From contig CM066033.1 of NCBI GenBank assembly GCA_033557465.1, positions 20,461,080 to 20,525,079 of the forward strand: DNA of 64,000 nucleotides. Direction: 5' to 3'. This document shows positions 10,242-21,280 of this stretch, piece by piece. Position 1 is the stretch's first letter; each line of letters opens with the position of its first letter. The position numbers and the translations under genes were made by a program. The notes under the pieces were generated by a model. It worked only from the letters and a program-made list of their open reading frames with translations, ran no database searches and had not been told where the DNA came from. The stretch comes from Ichthyophis bannanicus (lineage: Eukaryota > Chordata > Amphibia > Gymnophiona > Ichthyophiidae).

Positions 10242-11443
10242 GTAATGGATCCAGACATAACAGCGAGAGAATGGAAATGTTTAATGGGCAACAGAGGAAG
10301 AAATGGAAACAGAGGGAACCCTCCAGAACAGATCCTTCAGCTGACTGTGAAGAAGGTATCAGTAGAGTAACATTGCCAAGAGGGAAAGAAAAAGCTCAAA
10401 AAAGAGAGAGACCCAGCACATACACTGAAAAAGAGGATAATTCCAATCAGTGTCCACATTTTGAACAAAGTAAGAGACTTAATGAAGAAGTGAAACCATT
10501 TCAATGTACAGCATGTGAAGAAAGATGCACTAACAAGCCAAACCTGACAGCAGAAAAACTGTTTCATAGTCAAGTCAAGCCATTCCAGGGTACAGAAAGT
10601 AAAAAATATTTTACACACAGGTCACAACTTAAAATTTATCAGAAGTATCTCAAAACACAGAAGCCATTTGAATTCTTGCAGTGTGATAAAAATTTCAATC
10701 AAAAAGTTAACTTACGAACTCCTGAAAGAAACCACACTAGAGACAAACTCTTTAAATGTTCTCAAAGTGGAAAATGTTTTAAATCAAAATCACATCAAAG
10801 AAGCCATGAAATAATTCATAGTAGACTGAAAACATTTAAATGTTGTGAATGTGATAAAAGCTTCAACCAAGAAAGCAAACTACAAATTCATGAGAGAATA
10901 CACACTGGAGAGAAACCATTTAAATGTTCTGAATGTCATAAAAGCTTCAACCAAAAAAGTAAACTACAAATTCATGAGAGAATACACACTGGAGAGAAAC
11001 CATTTAAATGCTCTGAATGTAATAAATGCTTCATTAAAAAAAGTAATCTACAAAGTCATGAGAGAATACACACTGGAGAGAAACCATTTGAATGTTCTGA
11101 ATGTCATAAAAGCTTCAATCAAAAATGTAATCTAAAATTTCATGAAAAAATACACACTGGAGAGAAACCCTTTAAATGTTCTGAATGTGATAAAAGCTTC
11201 ATTCTAAAACAAGATCTACAACGTCATGAGAGAATACACACTGGAGAGAAACCATTTAAATGTTCAGAATGTGAGAAAAGCTTCAGTCGAAAAAGTTATC
11301 TACAACGTCATGAGAGAATACACACTGGAGAGAAACCATTTAAATATTCAGAATGTGATAAAAGCTTCACTCTAAAACATGATCTACAACGTCATGAGAG
11401 AATACACACTGGAGAAAAAACCATTTCAATGTTCACAATGTGA
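10242..11443 (+). CDS. C2H2 zinc-finger protein, last exon
   Basis: The exon probably starts at 10242 after an AG, in phase 1 (G-NGSRHNSERMEM...), the usual phase for the finger exon of vertebrate KRAB-type zinc-finger genes. A ~60-residue spacer precedes four decayed fingers with lost Cys or His. Then come six intact C2H2 fingers (about 10836-11340) with TGEKPF linkers, and a seventh whose first Cys is Tyr. An extra A in the A6 run at 11415-11420 shifts the frame in the next linker, and the product ends at 11443 with an unrelated tail. The family consists of nuclear sequence-specific DNA-binding proteins; the target is unknown. No KRAB exon is visible upstream. The gene may be dying or may encode a shortened protein. 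Confidence 0.85.
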
Positions 11444-11760
11444 TCGAGGTTTGCTACTAAAGCTAGCCTAAGAATTTACACTGGAAAGAAGTAATTTAAA
11501 TGTTCTCAATGTGGTAAATACTTTACTTGTAAAAGTCGCCTAAAATGTCATGAAAGAGTAAACTCTGGAGAGAAATGATTTAAGTGTTCTGAATGTGATA
11601 AATGTTTCATAGCAAAATTTGATCAGAGAATACATGAACAAATTCATCGTGGACTGAAACCATTTAAATGTCCTACTTTGATAAAAGCTTCAATTAAAAA
11701 ATTAGTCTGCAAATGCATGAGAGAATAGACAGTGGCGTGTAACAATTTAAATGTTCAAGT
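11421..11760 (+). pseudogene. Decayed continuation of the zinc-finger array
   Basis: Past the A6 frameshift, finger-like pieces persist in shifting frames: FQCSQCDRG, then FKCSQCGKYFTCKSRLKCHE, FKCSECDKCFIAKFDQRIHE and FKCP. Stops occur after the first (ctagcctaa near 11465) and inside a linker (gagaaatga near 11572). These were once additional fingers of the same exon. Confidence 0.8.
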
Positions 11761-11764
11761 ACCA

Positions 11765-13060
11765 AGAAATGCAGTCAAAGACCAAGAGAATGTGGCAGAA
11801 AGATACCGAGTTATTTCCCATTGTATTGGGTACCACAGACTTAATTAATGGGAATTTCCAAGCATGCCTTGATAGATTACCTCTACAAGTAACATTTTAG
11901 GAACTCAAAAGGGAGGCTTCTCTTTGGCACAAAGCAAGTACTATGCTGAGCATTAGCAGTAAATTTGAGAGACTGAGATCATACCTCGCATACCCTGGCT
12001 TAGGAGTGAGGTTCATGACAGTCAAGGTATGTGCAAAACTCACCCATTTGGAGAAAGTTCTCCCTCATAAACGTATAAAAATAAAAATCCAGTGTCTGTC
12101 TCCATTATTAAACTAAGAGACGCATCCAACAAGCAGAAGGAATGAATGAGAAGCCACCAATATATACAGGGAAGAAAGCAACAGAATTTGCAAAACAAGA
12201 GAAAAATCTCTTTGAAGAATTAGATCAGCAAACAAGGAAAACCAAGTGGCAAATTCCATAAATAGTGTGGGAAATATAAAGCATTACACCAGGAACCATT
12301 TGTTGATCAAACAAGGACACATGAGTGGTTACAAAGAGGTTAATTGAAACTTAAGGATAAGAGATTGATGGTTGCAGCCCAGGACAATGGATTACGGACA
12401 AGATGGTTCACAATGAGCAGAGAAAACTGGTAAAACACATATGCAGATTTTATAAGAAAGAGCTGAAAATGGTTACTCACCTTGTCACTGGTTGTAAAGT
12501 ACAGATGGCAGAGAATTTGTGTACTGAAAGGCACAACAAAGTGGCACGTCTCATCTACTGGAAACTCTGTAAGCACTTTAACAAAACTGTAACAGAAAAG
12601 AGATTTACAGAGAATGAAGAAGTTATGACAAACTTGGGACATTTCCATTCTGATGGATAAGAAACTGGATGCAAGGAAACCCAGTATAGGAAACACTAGG
12701 ACGGCATTGATAATAGAGGTGTCTGTTCCAAGGAACTATTCTGTGAATTGCGTGGAGAGGGAGAAGATCCTGGAGTATTGAGAAATGCAGTCAAAGACCA
12801 AGAAAATGTGAGACAAAGATACAGAAATATTCTCATCATATTGGGAGCCATAGGCCTGCTACAGGAGAACTTTAAGCCACATCGTAACAAATTACCAATA
12901 CATATTACGTCTTATGAACTCCAGCAGGAGGCTCTCTTTGGCACGATGCAAGCATTAGCAGTAAATTTGAGAGACTGAGATCATTCTGCACATACCCTCT
13001 TTTAGAAGTGATGACTATCATGTTATGTGCAAAACTAACCCATTTGGATAAATTGCCCCC
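11765..13060 (+). pseudogene. Non-LTR retrotransposon C-terminal fragments, partly duplicated
   Basis: A block near 12330-12650 translates in shifted frames to a motif resembling the C-terminal end of some non-LTR elements: GLKLKDKRLMVAAQD, LRTRW, then a decayed Cys/His segment with ERHNKVARLIYWKLC. The clade (R2/R4-like or other) is uncertain. A homologous block lies at 27690-28095. In addition, 11770-12060 and 12780-13060 are direct duplicates: both contain agaaatgcagtcaaagacca and agcagtaaatttgagagact. No intact frame. Confidence 0.55.
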
Positions 13061-13200
13061 AAGAGAACCACTTAATTGTTTACAATATGATAAAAACTCT
13101 GCTAATAAAGTTAGCTTAATAATTCTTGAAAGAGTACACTGGAGAGAAACCATTTATGTTCCTAATGTGATATGTTTTCGTTCAACATCTCCTCAATGAA
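13061..13200 (+). pseudogene. Zinc-finger-like remnant
   Basis: The translation REPLNCLQYDKNSANKVSL with a following linker-like WRETIY resembles a badly decayed C2H2 finger and linker, like those at 11.4-11.7 kb. It may be part of an ancient duplicated zinc-finger exon. Confidence 0.45.
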
Positions 13201-13332
13201 AACATTACATAGTCCACTCTAAGGGTCTCATGATCAATACTTAGTGGAATAATTTCATCTAGTGAAAAGCTTTTTAGATAAGATCAGGATGATTTTTGGC
13301 CTGGAGAAATGTGCTAAAACATTGCCCTAGAG

Positions 13333-13516
13333 CAGTGGTTCTCAGCCCAGTCCTATGGGACCCCCAGGCCAGTCAGGTTTTCGGGATATCCACAATGAGA
13401 TAGATCTGCATGCACTGCTTCCATTGTATGCAGAACTGTCTCATGAATATTCATTGTGGATATCCTGAAAACCTGACTGGCCTAGAGGTCCCAGAAGCCC
13501 AGGTTAAAAACCACTG
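13333..13516. mobile_element. hAT-type MITE, copy 1
   Basis: A 184-bp element whose ends are inverted (cagtggttctcagccc at the left; aaaaaccactg at the right). Internal arms are also complementary (tcaggttttcgggatatcc against ggatatcctgaaaacctga). It is flanked by 8-bp duplications ccctagag (13325-13332) and ccttagag (13517-13524), 7 of 8 identical. Eight-bp duplications and CAG...CTG ends are typical of hAT transposons. A second copy is at 51868-52044. Confidence 0.85.
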
Positions 13517-13524
13517 CCTTAGAG

Positions 13525-14214
13525 GAAAATTGAGGAAAACTTAAAATATGTCTCTCACGGCTTAATGTGATATAAATGAACTTGAACAGGAAGATGTAAA
13601 TAAATATCAGAGAGTAGAAGAAGTAACAATCCAGCATATATTAGTAAGGGAATAGCTCTACATAGAATAATCTCCAGGAACAAGCAGGAATGTAGTCTTC
13701 ACATATGGGTATTGTCGGCAACGATGGAGCCCATGTGGGAACGCTCCCCAGCGTCCTATGGGAAAGCTTTTGGGAGTGTACCACTGCGCTTGCGCTGCTG
13801 CTTTTCTGCCTTTCCAACTCTCCCTCTTTGGTTTTTCATTTTCTGCAGAGCCGACGGGGAAATTCCCGTAGCCGACCTCCCATGGGTTGCACCCCTGTCT
13901 GACCCCCCTTGACTTCATTGTGACTTTTTAAAAGCACCGGGTGCAGTGGCGGCAAAACCTCTGTCGGCTCCATGGAACCCTTTCAACCCGGGACTATGAG
14001 TAGGGAATCTACTTCTCTGAAAACTTGAAGGCGGGACACCGCTGCATGGGAAGGCTCCGCATTGGCTGGCTTTGTTTTTAAGCTGGACTTGCTAGAACTG
14101 CTGTGGTTCTAAGAAGCAGGAGCTGCAGCTGCTATAGGAAGGAGAGGTCAGTCTACCGCTGCCGAGAAGCTGACTCAGCAGCGGCAGCAACTTGAGCATT
14201 TTTATTTCCCTGGG
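13525..14214. other. Unassigned; possible DIRS terminal-like sequence
   Basis: The stretch near 13670-13760 (caagcaggaatgtagtcttc followed by atatgggtattgtc) looks like a terminal segment of another DIRS-type family, but no gag, RT or partner repeat was found beside it. Nothing else was recognised. Confidence 0.3.
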
Positions 14215-15545
14215 GGCCAGGACTGGAAATGGGGGGGGGGGGGTGTCTAGGACTGGAAATGGGCTGATGGGGGGGGGGGTTAGGACTCAAAGTGGGCTGA
14301 TGGGGGATGTTTAGGACTGGTAATGGGCTATGGGGGGCTAGAACTGGAAATGGGCTGATGGGGGTGGTTAGGACTAGTAATGGGCTAATGGGGCATTTAG
14401 GACTGGAAGTGGGCTGATGGGGGGGGGTGTTTAGGACTGGTAATGGGCTATGGGGGGCTAGGACTGGAAATGGGCTGATGGGGGGTTAGTAATGAGCTGA
14501 TTGGGGGGTTAGGACTGGTAATGGGCTATGGGGGGGTCTAGGACTGGAAATGGGCTGATGGGGGGGTTAGGACTCAAAGTGGGCTGATGGGGGATGTTTA
14601 GGACTGGTAATGGGCTATGGGGGGCTAGGACTGGAAATGGCCTGATGGGGGGTTAGTAATGGGCTGATGGGGGGGTTAGGACTGGTAATGGGCTATGGGG
14701 GGTCTAGGACTGGAAATGGGCTGATGGGGGGTTAGGACTGGAAGTGGGCTGATGGGGAGGTGTTTAGGACTGGTAATGGGCTGATGGGGGTTTAGGACTG
14801 GTAATGAGCTATGGGGGAGTCTAGGACTGGTAATGGGCTGATGGGGGGTTAGGACTGGTAATGGGCTATGGGGGGCTAGGACTGGTAATGGGCTCTGGGG
14901 GGGCTAAGACTAGAAACAAGCTGATGGGGGGGTTTAGGACTGGTAATGAGCTGATGGGGGTTAGGACTGGAAGTGGGCTGATGGGGGGTTTAGGACTGGT
15001 GGGCTATGGGGGGCTGGAACAGGTAATGGGCTATGGGGGACTAGGACTGGAAATGGGTTGATGGGGGGGTTAGGACTGCTAATGGGCTATGGGGGCATCT
15101 AGGACTGGAAATGGGCTGATGGGGAGTGGGTTAGGACTGGAAGTGGGCTATGGGGGCTAGGACTGGAAATGGGCTGATGGAGGGCTAGGACTGGAAATGG
15201 GATATTGGGGGTGGCTAGGACTGGAAATGGGCTGATGGGGGACTTAGAACTGGAAATGGGCTGATCGGGAGGGGTGCTAGAACTGGAAATAGGCTGATGG
15301 GGGTTTAGAACTGGAAATGGGCTGATTAGGGGGGCTAGGACAGGAAATGGGCTGATTAGGGGGGGCTAGGACTGGAAATGGACTTAATGGGGGGGGTTAG
15401 GACTGGTAATGGGCAGATGGGAGGCTAGCACTGGAAATGAGCTAGGACTGGTAATGTGCTGATTGGAGGGCTAGGACTAGAGTGGGCTGAAGGGAGATAG
15501 GACTGGAAATGGGCTAATGGGGGAGGGGAGGGGAGGAGAGTGCTG
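14215..15545. repeat. G-rich minisatellite (~28-30 bp unit)
   Basis: Tandem array of roughly 45 units (estimated by eye) built on taggactggaaatgggctga followed by tggggg. Units vary in G-run length (4-10) and in aat/agt and gctga/gctat variants. The top strand is extremely G-rich with regularly spaced G-runs, so G-quadruplex formation is plausible. Long minus-strand frames here are repeat artefacts. Confidence 0.95.
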
Positions 15546-16095
15546 CTGGCCCTGGAAGAAAACTAGGGGCTAGGGCTACAAATGGGCTGATGCGTGAGGA
15601 TGGTAGAATAGGACTGGAAGGGAGCGGATAATGAGAGGGTCTGCCAGGGGAAGGAGGGGGCACGAAGGGAGCTGACACGGGGGAAGGAGGGGGCTGGAAT
15701 AGAGCTGACACCTGGGATGTACTGTAGGGGGACTGGAAGGGAGCTGACATTTGGGGATGGGAGTGGTAGGTGGTTGGGTAATGGGGAGGAGGCTGTAAGG
15801 GAGCTGACATGCAAATGGCACTGGAAGGGGGATGGACAGAGGGTAGGGTGACTGGAAGGGAGCTGACTGGCGGGGGGTGGCACTGAGAGTGGACGTAAGC
15901 TGATATCTGGGATGGTATTTGGACTAGAAGGTGCTGGACAGTGGGGAAGGAAGGGACTGGAAGGGAATGGACATCAGTTGCAGTCATGGGAATGTAAGGC
16001 GGTTGACATTGGAAGGAACTGGGAGGGAAAAACTGGAAAGGGGGCTGATACTGGGGAGGGTTACTGGAACTGGAAATGAGCTGATGGAAGGAAGT
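15546..16095. repeat. Degenerate second minisatellite
   Basis: The array changes to a looser repeat of roughly 40-60 bp built on ggaagggagctgacat followed by tggggatgg-like sequence. It seems to have evolved from the neighbouring unit (both share gactggaa and gctga). A 207-codon minus-strand frame across it is low-complexity Pro/Ser and not credited. Confidence 0.85.
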
Positions 16096-16710
16096 GAAGA
16101 AAACAAAAGAAGAGATAAGAAGTGGCAGATGGACCATAGACCACAGAAAGAGAGCTAAGAGAAGACAGGCAAGCAGAAGCCGCAGATCGGGACCAGCATG
16201 ATCAGAGAATAAAATGGTCAGATAAAAAAGGTAGAAAAAATAATTTTATTTAATTTTAGTTATTGGACTTTGTGCTATCTTTATATTTCACACAGTACTG
16301 GGGAACTGCATCTCTTATTTATCTGATATTGTACTGCATGTGGACTCTGGCTTCTTGGGGTTTCAATTTAAATTTAGTCTACATATTTTTATTTTTACTT
16401 TAGATTGTGGATACTTATTTTGTACTTTGTGAGGGTCGATGTTGCGAGTGTTTGACTGAGGTCAGGTGTTCTGTGAACATGGAGTTTGTACATAAAGATT
16501 TATACTGTACTGTAGTAATTTGACTTGTTCAGCTTTTCAAATAGATGTATGGATGTTCCGGAGCCCACTGTAGTATTTACAGTGATGCTGTTTTTGGATG
16601 GGCTCCTTATGTGAGTTTTGGAAGTTTATGATGATATGGTATGGTAGGTTTGCTCTTTGTTGTTGGGTTTTGTATTAGTTCACAATATGCCTGGTACTGG
16701 AGAATAGTGG
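16096..16710. other. Unassigned AT-rich spacer
   Basis: No gene or firm repeat was recognised between the minisatellite and the left end of the DIRS element. Confidence 0.4.
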
Positions 16711-16720
16711 TTCCTGATCG

Positions 16721-16849
16721 TGTCCACAGGCTAGTCCCGAAACCTCTGGGTTCCCCATCTAATGTAGCAGCTTGGAGACTGAGATACTCCTCCTTTTTGT
16801 GACATCACTGGTATATCCTCTCTGGATCCGCCTCGTGTCACCAGTTACC
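16721..16849 (+). repeat. DIRS left inverted terminal repeat
   Basis: 129 bp, closely complementary to 23603-23731; shared blocks include aggctagtcccgaaacctct and ctctggatccgcctc. It overlaps a hairpin (arms 16770-16783 and 16849-16862) that the right repeat lacks on its inner side. Confidence 0.92.
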
Positions 16850-17739
16850 TCAGTCTCCAAGCAGCTGGATGGTGAGCCCAGAGGTTGGGCTCACTGGAGA
16901 AACAATTAGGAATAGCTTAGTTTGATTTGAGCAAGTCTATTTTGGGGTTTCAAAAAAAAAAAAAAACAACAATCTAAAGGGGGACAATTATATAAAGACA
17001 TATGAGCCCTGAGTTTTGGGTGTCTGTGCCTTTAAATTCTTTCAGGCCTGACCTCTTCTCCGGGTCCCTCTTCCCGCTCTCCTGTCTCTCTTCGGGGCTT
17101 TGGGATCTCTCTGCTCGGCCTCCTTACTGGGGGAGCCGCATCAGTGTTAGCTGCCTTGGGAGGAGTGGTGCCTCAGATCCTGCCGGCGTCAAGCAGAAGT
17201 TTGCCTGCGAGCGCGCCTGGGGGATTGCCACAGACTGCACGAGGTAGGACAGCCTAGCCGCGTTCGGAGCATCAGCGGATACCCCCCCCCCCCCCCGTTC
17301 GGAGTCGTGCTCCGGGAGTTGGCGGCAGCCTGTCTTCGACCGGACTGGTGCATTCTGTTGCCAGCGGCGGTGAGTAGCCGCGCGCTCCTGTGTGCTAGGC
17401 CGCAAGTGCGGTTTTTGGCGCGAAGCAGGCTTTGGGCCTTGGGCCGCGTGCGATCGGCGTCTTCAGGCTCCGGGACCTGAGGCGGGCAGGCTGAGGTCCG
17501 GGAGTTCGCGGGGGAATCCCCAAAGTGTGCCTTTACTTTGCAGTGCCATGCGCAGAGCTCTTGCCTTAGCGTAAGATACTGAAAAAAAAAAAAAAAAAAG
17601 AAACGGACAAAGCACGCTCGTGCCTGTCTCAGTTTTCTCGGGCCCCACGAGCTTTTAGGTAGGCCCTGAGCCCGGTTCTTGTTTGCTCATACTGCGGGAG
17701 CGATTTGGGCCCGGTTTTTCCGGGATTCTCTATTTGAGC

Positions 17740-19215
17740 ATGCCCTCAAAGCCCCTATGTGTAGTGTGTGGCTCTAAGAAGGCCACAGAGTCAGGGGTTT
17801 GAAAGTCATGTGTGAGGGATGCGTTGGGGTCAGAGCAGGAGAGAGAGGAAGCGTCGGGACCCAGCGCACTGCCCTCGATCTCGCAGTCTTCCGAAGGTCT
17901 GCAAGAGGAGCCCGTGGCAGGACCCTCATCCGCGGGGGAGCTCGCTGCATCACCGGTGGCCTGGCCTCAGCAGCTAACCTCTATTTTCTCTCCAGATTTT
18001 CTTTTATTGCTGCAGCAGTCCACTCTAGGTGGCACGCAGCTGCCGAAAGCTACGGTAGGAGGTCGCTCGGTGAAGCGGCCCGCTACTCAGGGGCCACTGG
18101 AGGACTCTCCACACAGGCTTAAGAGGCCATGCGGTGACGGTGCTGTCGCAGAGCACTCATTGGCCTCTGAGGGTCCCATGTCGGACGAGGAAGGGCTCAG
18201 TCTAGATTTGGAGGACGAGCTGGAGGAAGGTGAGCTTGCTGAAAGCGAGGACCAAGCCCGAGTGGTAAGGGTCTTCAGACGAGAGGAATTGCCGGCTCTG
18301 ATTGCGGAGGTCTTGAAGGTGTTGAACATACCGGTCCCGGGTTCGCAAGAGGATGAGACCCTGGAGGATCCTTTGTTGCAGGTCTTCCGGAAAAGCCAGA
18401 GTGTCTTTCCGGTCCACCGGGTGTTTTGTGAGATGATCCAGGAGGAATGGAATACCCCAGAGGCTCCATTGAAAGCAGCACGAGTCATGGGCCGTTTGTA
18501 TCCTCTGGCGGAATCGGACAAGGAGGTGTTTCGATCACCGAAGGTTGACGCGGCTGTCTCCGCAGTGACTAAGAAGACTACCATTCCGGTTGAGGGTAGT
18601 GCAGCCCTCAAGGACTCTCAGGACAAGAAAGTTGGATGTGCTGCTTCGGCAGGTGTTCGATGTCAATGCGCTGTCACTTCAGGCCGCTATTTGCGGAGCC
18701 TGGGTGGCCAGAGCCTGCTTGCGCTGGTCTCAAAGGGTGCATGATGGCCAGGGAGGCGGCTCGTCGGAAGAGGCGTCCAGGTTGGAGCGGCGTACCTGGC
18801 AGATATCCAGTATGATCTCATGCGCGGGTTGTCCAAGAGTATGGCGTCGGCGGTGGCAGCGCGGCGCTATCTGTGGCTACGTAACTGGGCGGCGGATAGT
18901 TCCTCCAAAACGCACCTAAGTAAGCTTCCCTTTAAGGGCCGCCTACTCTTTGGGGAAGACCTAGAGAAGTTGGTGAAGGATCTTGGGAAGTCCAAAGGCG
19001 GCAGATTGCCTGAGGACAAGCCCAGGACCGGGCGTACAGTCCCGTCGGGCAGAGGCCAACAGAGAGATTTCCGACGGTTCCATTCACAGCGCTTCGGTTC
19101 CTTCACTCGCGGTCGTTTCCCTAGTCGGTCGCAAGGCTTCCGGGGGTTTCGGGGAGCGGGACGAGGTTTTGGGGCAGCCTCCTCATCCTCCTTCCTCCCC
19201 AAGAAGCCCCAATGA
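17740..19215 (+). pseudogene. DIRS gag-like ORF (frameshifted)
   Basis: The start is ATG at 17740 (MPSKPLCVVCGSKK). An in-frame TGA at 17800 follows, then the frame stays open to about 18620 and includes VFPVHRVFCEMIQEEW. Two compensating shifts follow: near 18620 into frame 2 (LLRQVFDVNALSLQAA), and near 18800 back to frame 1, which holds YLWLRNWAADSSSK and an Arg/Gly/Ser-rich C-terminus ending at 19215. The same blocks occur in the relic at 1-1420. By analogy with other DIRS elements this is the RNA-binding structural protein. With the stop and two shifts it cannot be made intact. Confidence 0.85.
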
Positions 19216-21280
19216 AATGAGGGGGGCCCAGCCGCCCCCACTCGCCGTAGGGGGGCGCTTGCAGGAGTTTTATCCTGCCTGGGCCCAAATCACGTCAGAT
19301 CAGTGGGTTCTGGAGGTCATCCGCGAGGGCTATACGCTGGAGTTTCTGCGTCCCGTGCGAGAGTTCTTTGTGCAGTCCCCCGGCAGGTCGCTCGCCAAAC
19401 AGGGGGTTCTCAAGGAGACCGTACGAAAGCTGCTGGCACTCAGGGCCATAGTCCCGGTTCCACAAGAACAATGCGGCAGCAGTCGGTACTCCATCTACTT
19501 CGTCGTTCTGAAAAAAGATGGCTGGGTGCGGCCTATCCTAGATCTCAAGGGCGTAAATCGCTGCCTCCGGGTGGCCCATTTTCACATGGAAACGCTGCGT
19601 TCCGTCATCGTGGCGGTGCAGAAGGGAGAGTTTCTCACTTCGCTAGATTTGTCCGAGGCCTATCTTCACATTCCCATTCGTCCGGACCACCACCGGTTCC
19701 TCCGTTTCGCACTTCCCTTTGGCCACTTCCAGTTCCGGGTGCTACCCTTTGGTCTGGCTACGGCTCCGCGGATTTTCACGAAAGTCATGGTAGTGGTAGC
19801 GGCGGCCTTGCGGAAGGAAGGCATTCTGGTGCACCCCTATCTGGACGATTGGCTGATCAGAGCGAAGTCTCATGCGGAGAGTGTGACGGCGACAGCCAGG
19901 GTGGTAGCCTTCCTCGAAGAGTTAGGGTGGATAGTCAATATGTCCAAGAGTCGCTTGGTCCCATCGCAGAATCTGGAATACCTGGGGGCCCGGTTCGACA
20001 CGCGGATAGGAAAGGTTTTCCTCACAGAGCAGCGGGTCCAGACCCTGCGGGGGCTGGCCTCCAGGTTCTTGACGTACGAGTCCCCAACGGCCTGGCTTTA
20101 CCTGCAGCTGCTGGGCACCATGGCGGCGACCATCGACACGGTGCCGTGGGCGAGGGCGCACATGAGGCCCTTGCAGGGAGTGCTTCTCCAACGCTGGTCG
20201 CATCAGCGGGACTCTCTGTCTCAGCGGCTTCCATGCCCAGAGGAGGTTCGGCAGGCGCTGCAGTGGTGGCTTCTTCCCGGCTCGCTGGAGCGCGGGAAGG
20301 ACCTGGAGTCCCCTGCCTGGGTTCCTCTGACGACCGATGCCAGTCTCCTCGGCTGGGGTGCCCACTGCCAGGGCAGTTTCTCGCAAGGACAGTGGAGTGC
20401 TCAGGAGAGACTGTGGCCGATCAACAGGTTAGAGCTGAGAGCAGTGACCCTGGCGTTACGGAGTTTTCAGTCAGTTCTCGACGGGAAGGCGGTCCGAGTA
20501 TTTTCCGACAATGCGACGGCGGTGGCCTATGTCAACAAACAAGGGGGCACCAGCAGCGTGGCGCTCGAGGAGGAAGCCGGGGAGCTATGCGGATGGGCGG
20601 AATCCCACCTGCTGGATCTCTCGGCGGCGCACGTGGCCGGAGTAGACAACGTTCAGGCCGATTTCCTCAGCCGGGTGCGGGTGGACCCGGGAGAGTGGGT
20701 TCTACATCCTGAAGTTTTCCAGATGGTGGCCCGCAGGTGGGGCGAGCCGGTCATGGATCTCATGGCGACCCTCGGCAAAGGCGAGTCGGTTTTTCAGCAG
20801 GCGGCGAGAGAGAATGTCGGAAGGTCTCGACGCTCTCATTCAGGTCTGGCCAGTGGGTCAGTTGCTCTACGTCTTCCTGCCGTGGGTCCTGATCGGTCGC
20901 GTTCTGCAGCGCGTAGAAAGGTTCCGGGGGCAGGTCATCCTGATCACCCCGGACTGGCCTCGCAGACCCTGGTACGGGGACCTGGTACGGTTGTTGGTAG
21001 CGAAGCCGTGGCGTCTTCCGGCCAGGGCGGATCTTCTGTCACAGGGTCCCCTGTTCATGCCGCACGTGGATCGGTTCTCGCTTACGGCCTGGCTCTTGAG
21101 CGGGCGCGGCTGAGCTCCCGAGGGCACTCGTCGGCGGTCATTGCGACCTTGTTGCGGGCCCGTAGGAGGTCTACATCGTTAGCCTACGTTCGTATCTGGA
21201 GGATTTTTGAGGCCTGGTGCGGAACTAAGGGGTGCACGCCTTTAAAGGCCTCTGTGCCCCAGATCTTGGAGTTCCTGTAG
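18983..21280 (+). pseudogene. DIRS reverse transcriptase/RNase H polyprotein
   Basis: One long frame, which overlaps the end of gag in another frame. RT core: KKDGWVRPILDLKGVNR, SLDLSEAYLHIPI, LPFGLATAPRIF, then the catalytic YLDDW at about 19838. RNase H follows: TTDASLLGWG (first Asp) at about 20330, RLELRAV, FSDNATAVAYVNKQGG, and AHVAGVDNVQADFLSR. After VMDLMATLGKGESVFQQAA (about 20750) this frame stops matching the family, and the true continuation moves to another frame until about 21110. It then rejoins with the N-terminus of the recombinase (RSTSLAYVRIWRIFEAWC) and ends at a TAG (21278). Confidence 0.92.
20805..21115 (+). pseudogene. DIRS post-RNase H region in the shifted frame
   Basis: The third frame carries the expected continuation: DALIQVWPVGQLLYVFLPW, VILITPDWPRRPWYGDLVRL and ADLLSQGPLFMPH. 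This is the methyltransferase-like segment that follows RNase H in DIRS-group elements. Two compensating indels, near 20805 and 21112, enclose it. The assignment to a methyltransferase is family knowledge and catalytic residues were not verified. Confidence 0.7.

Noticed and set aside
15514..16137. 207-codon minus-strand frame
   Set aside because: Low-complexity Pro/Ser translation of the G-rich minisatellite.
19303..20712. 469-codon frame overlapping the DIRS RT
   Set aside because: GC-rich alternate frame of the RT/RNase H gene without motifs.
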